Shown here: piece by piece, positions 24,201 through 33,200 of the stretch
How positions within the stretch are numbered: the first letter of the stretch is position 1
Layout of the letters: every line of letters begins with the position of its first letter
DNA from: Gnetum montanum
Lineage: Eukaryota; Streptophyta; Gnetopsida; Gnetales; Gnetaceae
Direction of reading: 5' to 3'
DNA: 64,000 nucleotides
NCBI GenBank assembly: GCA_015680685.1
Contig: MNCI01008036.1
Location: 234,910-298,909 of the forward strand
The notes under the pieces: generated by a model
Told to the model about the DNA's origin: nothing
The model's database searches: none
What the model saw: only the letters and a program-made list of their open reading frames with translations
Position numbers and translations under genes: made by a program

Positions 24201-27200
24201 ATATGCCAGCATAGGATTTACACTAACTCCTCCATGAAGCCTCGAAAACAACCACAAAGGCGATTGAACCCAAAGTTAAAGCAAGTAGTAAAAGAAGAAA
24301 TCGAACAACTTCTAAAGGTTGGGTTCATATACCCCATTGCGGATAGTGAATGGGTTAGCCCCTTGGTAATCGTGCCTAAAAAGGAAGGCAAATGGAGGGT
24401 GTGTATAGATTTTAGGTTGCTAAACATGGCAACATTCAAGGATCCCTTTCCATTGCCATTTGTTGACCAAGTCTTGGACACAATCGCAGGGCATCGCTAT
24501 TATAGTTTTCTGGATGGCTATAGCAGATACAACCAAATACAAATAGCCCCAGAAGACCAAGTCAAAATTACGTTCACCAGTCCTTGGGGAACGTTTGCAT
24601 ACAAACAAATGCCATTTGGCTTGTGCAATGCCCCTGCCACATTTCAATGCTTAGTTCTAAGCATATTCCAGCAGCAGATAGGAAATGGTGTGGAAGTCTT
24701 TATGAATGACTTCTCCACCTACGAAGCAAGTTTTGATCAAGCCTTGGACCGATTGGAGCAAGTGCTGAAAAGATGTGTAGAAACTAATCTAAGGCTCAAT
24801 TGGCAAAAAAGCGACTTGATGGTCCAAGAAGGCATAGTACTTGGGCATAAAATTTCACATGCAGGGATAGAGGTAGACCCTAAGAAAATCAAAGTCATTC
24901 AAGGAATCACCCGTCAACCAGAATCTGTCAAAAGACATTCGGTCATTCCTTGGACACACTGGCTACTATAGGAGATTCATAGAGAACTTTTCGAAGATTG
25001 CCAAACCATTGGTAGAGCTAACGAAAAAGGACGTACCCTTCGAGTTGACCAGGGAATGTGAACTCGCTTTCCAAACTCTGAAATAAAAGCATGTAGAAAC
25101 ACCCATTCTACAAGCTCCTGATTGGTTCAAACCGTTCCATGTCATGACTGATGCATCCAACTATGCCTTAGGAGTCGTACTTACGCAGTTAGATAACCAA
25201 AAACTTCCGTATTGCATCCACTGTGCAAGTAGAAGTATAGCTGGTGCACAACTTAACTACACTACTACAAAAAAAGAATTAATGGTTGTAGTGTTTGCAC
25301 TAGAAAAATTTAGGCACTATGTATTGGGTAACAAAGTATTCATACACACAGATCATAGTGCCATCCCGTTCCTCTTGAATAAGCCGATGGTAAGCCCTCG
25401 TATTATACGATGGCTGGTAATCCTACAAGAGTTCAATCTAACAATGATCGATCATAAAGGCACCGAGAACGTAGTTGCCGATCATATATCTCAGTTACAC
25501 TAGGACAGCAAAGAGGATGAGTATCCCATTTCTGATCACTTCCCTGATGAGTTCCTCTTTGCCGGTGTAGTGACTAACCAATCACCCACAGAGACAAATT
25601 GGTACAGTAGCATTCTTACATATCTCCTTACCCAACAAACACCACAAGAGCTAGACCTTAAGAAGAAACAATGGTTTCTTCATAAAGCCAAGTACTTTAT
25701 GGAGATCAATGGACAACTTTACAAAGTATGTCCCGATGGCTTGGTTCGTTGCTGTGTTCCTGATAGAGATCAACTGAGAGTTCTCCAAGACACTCATGAG
25801 AGCCCTTGTGGGGGTCATTATGCTAGGAGACGAACGGCCATCAAGATNGTTATGCTGGGAGACGAACGGCCATCAAGATCCTACTTGCAAGATATTANNN
25901 NNNNNNNNNNNNNNNNNNNNNNNNNNNNNNNNNNNNNNNNNNNNNNNNNNNNNNNNNNNNNNNNNNNNNNNNNNNNNNNNNNNNNNNNNNNNNNNAAAAG
26001 CTTACATCGTAGTTGCCGTAGACTACTTAACAAAATGGGCTGAAGCAAATGCCGTCAAAGATTGCACATCATCTACAGCTGCACAATTTGTTCAACAACA
26101 AGTCATCAACAGGTTTGGTGTGTCGTNATGCCGTCAAAGATTGCACATCATCTACAACTACACAATTTGTTCAACAACAAGTNTAATGCAACGCTTAGGG
26201 GTTGAGCACAAATTGACTACACCATACTAGCCCCAAGGGAGATTACTAAGATACTAACCAAAACCATTTGCAAGTATAGGCGAGACTGGAGCACTAANGC
26301 CCCAAGCAAACCGTCAAGCCGAGGTCACCAACAGGGAGATTACTAAGATACTAACCAAAACCATTTGCAAGTATAGGCGAGACTGGAGCACTAAACTAAA
26401 TNGCTAGCCATGGTATGTGACCTCAACCTTGACCTTGTTCTAGCACAAAAACAAAGGTTGATGACTCTTAACTTGCTAGACAAGAACCGATTAGCTGCCC
26501 TGTCATCTAATGAGTTGCACAAGGCATTTAATAAACAACGTCATGACCTAAAAATTAGGAAAGTTAAGTATCAACCAAGAGATAAGGTTCTCTACTGGTA
26601 CCCCACACATGTGTCACAATGTACCAAATTTCAAATACTATGGGAAGGACCTTACATTATCTATGCAACTTTTCCTTCAGGAGCCATGACCATATATAAA
26701 CCTGAGAGCCCAAATAAGAGACTGTTAGTCAACATGCAACAAACAAAACCTTTCCATGAGACTAGGACAGCCAGAACATATGCCACCTCTGTAGGTGGGC
26801 AACCTTGCTCATTATTTCAGGTTTCCTCCTTCTAACTCAGTCATGAGGGAGATGGCCACCTCTGCTAATCATTGAAGGCCTCAATTCTTTCTAAGTTTTT
26901 GTTTTACACATTTTTGTTTTGCAAATTTATTTAATTTTTCTTGTTTTTGTTTTACACCATCGTTCATATTTTTTACCATTTCTTTGTGTGTTTACTCTAT
27001 TTTGTTCATCACCCAATAAGTGTTCATGATGGTGGTATGAATAATATCATATTGATTGCTAATGTTTGGATTTTACCTTTGAAGGATGATGTTGATATTA
27101 TGGTATGGTTCTTATTGTTTGAACAGGCAATGAATCCACGTTGTTCATACATCCATAAAAACCTATGGTCTCCCTTGGCTTGGAACTGTAAAAGTCCCTT

Positions 27201-30200
27201 TTTCTAATAAAACTATTAACGAATTGGTGGCTGGGCATTTCTCAAACTAATGAAAGACTTGAAGGATGAAAAGGGTGTGACTTCAAGGGGATTTGATGCA
27301 GTTGTGCTGGCTATTCTCTTGAGTGCTTGGGTTTTCTGCCATTCTAACCATTCATCAAATCACCAAAAGTTGAATACAACAAAATAATAATAAGTCTTTG
27401 CATGGTGTGGTTCTCACGCGAAAAAAAAAACAAAAAACAAAAAAAAACGGTGAAAATTCAAAGCACACCCCTTAGACACAATAATGAACTTGGGCTACAA
27501 GCACTGGTTATGGAACTGGAAAGACACGTTACCCATGCCTGAAGGTTCCCTCTAACTCAGGCCCTTTCTCGCTTCCTGGTTCTCCATCTCGCTCTCCTCG
27601 GAATGGTGGTGACTTTTTGTAGAGGCATTCTTGTTGCTTCAAGAGGATGGGTTAGTCAAATGTGTTGATGCGAGGTCACTGAATGTGGTTTGTTGAGCCT
27701 AGATTTGGAATGAGTTTTACTCGGTCACATTAACCATCAAACACACAAAGAACTTTACACAACCTTGTTCTTGGGTCTCCATTCCATGCTCTCCTCTCCA
27801 CCTTTCTTTTCCATTTTTCACCTCATTGCTGGTTTTATCATTAGTCCATATCTTGGTTAATGCATTGTTTTTCCTTGGTAATTTCTTGTGGGTAAGTTTT
27901 TAACTCTTGCTTCAAAATAACATTCCTAGAGCCTACAGACTCTTCGGTTTGTAGGTCTGTCAAGGCATCAAAGGCATGATCTTGCTTTGGGGAGGACCCA
28001 CTGGCATTCCTTTTCGGTGCACTTGTTAACTTCTTTCCCTTAAACATTTCCTGCAATCAACAATTTTTTGTTTCATCCCCATCCATGACATCCATTTTCT
28101 TCGCGCTGTTGTTGTTACTTTTCTCCATCTTTCTTATTCCTTATCTTTTTCCATCCTATTGCTACCGGAGGTTCGCTCTTAGTCATGGGGGTCCTGGCAC
28201 AATTTTTTCAACTTTTCCTAACCCCTACACCTTAAGTAGTCACCAGTGTTAAACCTCTAGAATCAGTATCTACCATAACCACAACTCAACCAATGCATTG
28301 TGATTTATCTACCCTTGCTCATTTGTGACTGTGTTGTGTGTACAGATGGCGATCGTACAACAATGGACTGGGCTTGGAGGAAACACTCGAGATGGACCAG
28401 AACTAGAACATTTACGAAAGGAGCAAGATTGGTGGCATGGCTATGGATAAACAACAGAGGGTGCAATCTTGGCATCGGTAGCAACACGTCTTATTCTTTT
28501 CTCTCTCTCTCCTTCTCTCCCAGCTGCCAAATAAGGCTGGATGTCGTTATGTACAGTGTTCACTTTTGTGGTCATGAACACTAGTGCTGTCATGTATTGT
28601 ATTGTTGATCCGTTCACTGGGCACGTTAAGTCTATCACCCCGTTCCACAGTCAATGGTCATTCAGTCCCATACCTTCCCAATATTTTGTAAGGAACTCGA
28701 GGATGAGTTTTCATTCAATCATGGGGGTATGATGAACCGCGATATCGCGTCCGCGATATCGGATTAGCCATGCGATGTTGGATACCCGATATCGCGGCCC
28801 GTCTCCTTGCCTATAAATAAGAGGCAGCACCCTTGGTTTCAACAGTTAGAAGTTAGTCCCTTAGCCAAACTCTTGCCATTTTTTCCTCCAAAGTTAGAAT
28901 TATTTCTATGTGCCCACAGTAGGAGTCATAGAGTGAACGGATCTTTATTCGAGCATTGTGTACCTGAGCACACTTTATGTACGGCAATGAAGACAAACTT
29001 TATGATAAACCTTGCAACATACAGGATAGATTAATTAGTGTTAATTATTATTTAATGCTTTCCTAGTTAATTAATGATTCTCTCACCTTACAACTCTCTT
29101 AGTTAAATACACTCAGTACGACTGCTTCGAGCATGCGTGTAACGCTTGGTAACCCAGTAACGATTAACATTTGGTAATCCCAGCAGCGTTGCACCGGTTC
29201 AAGATGTGTACAGCAAGTGGGAACTAATACTGGTGTTAGGAGTACTTAAAACTTAGTTAATGAATAGTTAAATTAGATTAGCTACTTAGTTATTTCTCTC
29301 TCCCCTCCTTATTAGTGCAGGATATAAAACACATAAAAGCCATAAAAATCATATGTCTCAAGCTTACTTAACCATACAACTGTGACATACAAGTAAGTTT
29401 GGGAAGACAACGATCAATCCACCCGTTATTGTTCCACAGAGGCACATAGGCACTTAGTCCTTGGAATTCGACTGGATCGTGCGTGAAACGCTTGTATTCG
29501 TATGGTTGAGTGTAGGGGTACCTCGCCGCTCATCAACAGACATACTAAATTAAATCCAATGATCAAGGTATGTCTACAGAAGATTGTAATGGGGTAAATG
29601 AATATAAGCTGTAGGATCCTATTGGCTGTTGAATTATTATAATATTTGATGAATCTTCTTAGGCCACACCTGATATGCAAGTACTAATGGAATACAAAAT
29701 GCGTGTACAAGAAAAACAAGAGCTTTGTTAACCAACTTTTAGCAGCATTAAAACAAACAATTTATATATTAAGATGAGAAACAAGTAACATACAAAAAAA
29801 CAACTGTGCTTGGAAAGGGAACTCAAAACAAATACAAAACATTTCATATGCATTAGCGACCAATGATGCATAATTTTCCTCTTGCTCCAAGGCAATGAAA
29901 CATTTACAAGTTACATTTGGAAATAAGCAATGACAACTGGAGTTCCTATCTTACAGCTAAAATCCTAATCAGATCTCGCAACTTAATCAGCAAGCTTCAT
30001 TTGAGCTCACATCACCTCAGGATAGAAAATGATGAATTGACCTCCCTCGAGAAGAGCACACATGTAGGTTATGTGGTTCAGGATCTCTTGAGGATGAGCA
30101 ACATATTTTCTTAATTATACTTTTTCATTACACTATTAAGAATCCCAATTTTGTTGGAACAAAACTAGACTCATTTGGGTGAACCGCTTGCAGCTAAGTT

Positions 30201-33200
30201 GACCAAGGTAGAGTCAACTGTCCTATGGAAGAAATAAACCTTGCACAGGTTTGATCCTATATATCAAATTCAAGCTATACTTCTGTGAAGTTCACCTAGG
30301 AACAGTTGTGGTCAATCTGCAGACCATTGCAAAGGTTGCAACGACCAGAAATTATGCACCTTAACATGTGTCAACAACAAGATCATCAACAACATGATGG
30401 AGAAAGAGCTATTGGGCATTGAAGATTTGAAGCTAAAAGAGCTATTGGGCATTGAAGGTTTGAACTAAAATCATCAAACTGCTTCTTTCAGATGAAAGAA
30501 TGTGAAGCATCAATCCCAAGTTTAGTTATACAAAAAAGAAAGGCTGAAGCTACTGCTGGTTCCACTTTGAACTTTTTTAAATACAATGAAGCAGTTGTCC
30601 CAATCCTTTGTTGATAAAATGCATGCATAGGTTCATAATAGTATTGCTCTGGTTCTTGTAAATCAATGCAATCCTACCCAAACTTAAAGGGCTGCAAAAG
30701 CATCTTTTTCTCTTTAATTTACTGGCTGAGGGTGGAGGATTTTCCCAAATTGATATAAATGGAGGCAAATGCACTGATGAAACAGCGTTTGAAGTTCTGT
30801 AGAAAGCTATTAGACATTCAGAAACAAGAAAGGGACTGGCACCCCTGCATGGTGAAATAGTCCTAAGTTGTACAACCATAGAAATTTTGTTACATTTTTT
30901 GCTTGTTTTTTTTTTTTTCTTTTTCTTTTTTTTTTTGTTTTTGTTTTTTTCCCTGTTTTCTTTTTTTGTATTTTTAAAGACTTTACATTAGATAGGTTTT
31001 ATATGCTCTGAAATTTGAATCATTAGACAAATTACTTGAGCTCCAACATCAATTATCTTAGTGTTGAAACTAACTAAAGTTTGGAGGTGAATTTAATTTC
31101 CATTTCAAGATTACCCTATTCAATGCAGTGTAGTTCCTAACCTACTATTAAAGCTCATATTCTCAACAGGAGTATTTAGGAATACTAAACAAAAAGGCTA
31201 GTATAATAATGCAGATATGCTTTTAAAAATGGGCAATCAATATCCAAATCTAATAACAAATTTCTCGGAAGGCTCACAAGACTCTGAAAGAAAAGAATAT
31301 TGAACAATGGTCATAGAGAGGTGAAAATTTTAAAAAAGCTCAAGTTCTATTATGAGAATATCAAAGGAGGAAACCTTGATGAACAAGTTAGAATATTAAA
31401 ATGTAGCAATCTTCATATGGATGTAAACATTGATTAGCCGAGTAACAAAGAGATTTCATCATCTTAAGGTGGAAACTGGAAAATGGGAAAATGTTCCATT
31501 AGAAGATCAATATGTACACTGTCTATTACAAGCAGTAGAAATGAACATATTCTATTAAAGTGTTGTGAAAATGACTTTTTAGATGCAAATGTTAAACGGA
31601 TTATGTAATAAATCACCATTGGTATTAGGGCAATATTTTGAATACATGTTCAAATTACATGATCTGTGGATACAGTTGATCCACTCTACAAATATCAATA
31701 CTGGTATATCTTGTAAAAATTGATGGATCTAAGAGATCCTATTAGGTTTATACAGACATAATAAAATTTCAATTTCAATTTCAGAAGTAAGGTAAACTTG
31801 TATCAAATATCATACAAATTTCCTAAAATCATCCATTCAAATTTTAAATTTGATAAAATACAAAACGACAAGCAAGCTCATGTATTACTTGTAATGAAAA
31901 TACTTACCATAAAGGATAAACATGAAGTTGTAGTGGCAAGAGCTAGAGACTTTCGTGTAAGTTGAAATGGACCAAATTTCAAAGCAACATAAGAATAACC
32001 CTTCAACGATTTCTGTAAACACGGTAATTGTAATGCTTGTGGTGATGGTGTCCTAGACTGAACAACGGGAGGTGACACATCAGTGGTAAAGGCTAGAATA
32101 ATAAATAGAACAGCTGAAAGAAAGGATGTCCGCAGAAGTTGATCCTGGCAGGCATGAAAATATTTTTAAAAATCAGTAAAATTTGTGTAAAGGTGGTCAT
32201 TCAATAGGCTTATGAAAGAGAGAGAAAAAAACGACCCTTTAAAGATCTAGATAGAAAACAGATTATTTATGATGTACAGTAAAAGAATAAGAGGAAAGAA
32301 AAGAATACATAAACAAATATATGGAGATACGTGCTTTTGAAATTTCATGTGGAAGGCTACATATGGTTAACAACGCCAAAAACACAACCAAGCCCAACTG
32401 AACAGCCGCTGGAGACCTGGCTGGCAATACTACTAGGGCTAAAAGCCATGCCTGCATCAATAAATAAAATAAATGCCCATATTAACAACTGGAACAATGT
32501 TTAGTTCAAACATAACAGTACATTAAGCAACTGTAAAGAGGATAAAACTAACATCATATTCAATGTTTGCAAATATATATATATATATATATATATATCA
32601 TTATAAGTTATTGAAAATGAGAAAACACTGACAATCAACAAAATAAAATAAAATAAAATATTTGATAAAAAGACAAAGATTTGAATATGCCAAATACAAT
32701 AATGATTACTGTACATGGACCACTGCATTTGATAAGAACAAACAATATTCTGTTACCTTAATATCTATCCAATCAAGCAACAAAAATGTGGCATCATTAG
32801 AAAAAGCTGACATTGAAACATGAACAGCACTTGTCAATCAATCATATTTAAGCATAGGAAATAATAAACCAATATGGTATCTAGAAGTCATGGATATATT
32901 GTAAAACTACACCAAATGAGGTACGGTGGACATAAGTAGTAAAGAAATAGCCTCTTTAAATTGCATGTTAAATAATATGTGCTATACTATTAGCCTACCA
33001 AGAGATGAACAGACTTGCAGAATGTGTATTATGCTATTGAAGATGAAGACTATGTTTTCTAGCTTTGCCCAGTAATACACTCTTTGAAAAGAAAAAGGAA
33101 TCCCGGAGCAAAAGAATTGTGCCCTAGGGAGTTTAAATGCATATTGGCCAATAGTTCTATAGCACCTTTTATGGACCCAATAAGATTTCAGTTTCAATTT

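Larger units (their letters stand above)
20166..29535 (+). mobile_element. B: full-length Ty3/gypsy (Athila/Tat-like) element in ABCI12 intron 3
   Basis: 5' LTR (20166-20584, shortened by an assembly gap), a perfect tRNA-Asp primer binding site (20585-20605), gag, protease, reverse transcriptase, RNase H and integrase in Ty3 order. Then about 1.9 kb of 3' noncoding DNA, the tract ATGGGGGTA (28721-28729) and the 3' LTR (28730-29535). Probable target-site duplication: ACACA (20161-20165) and ACAGA (29536-29540), if the first LTR T was lost. It is the only element here with all pol domains, but they are broken by frameshifts, stops, active-site changes and N gaps. It lies antisense to the host gene. 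Confidence 0.9.
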
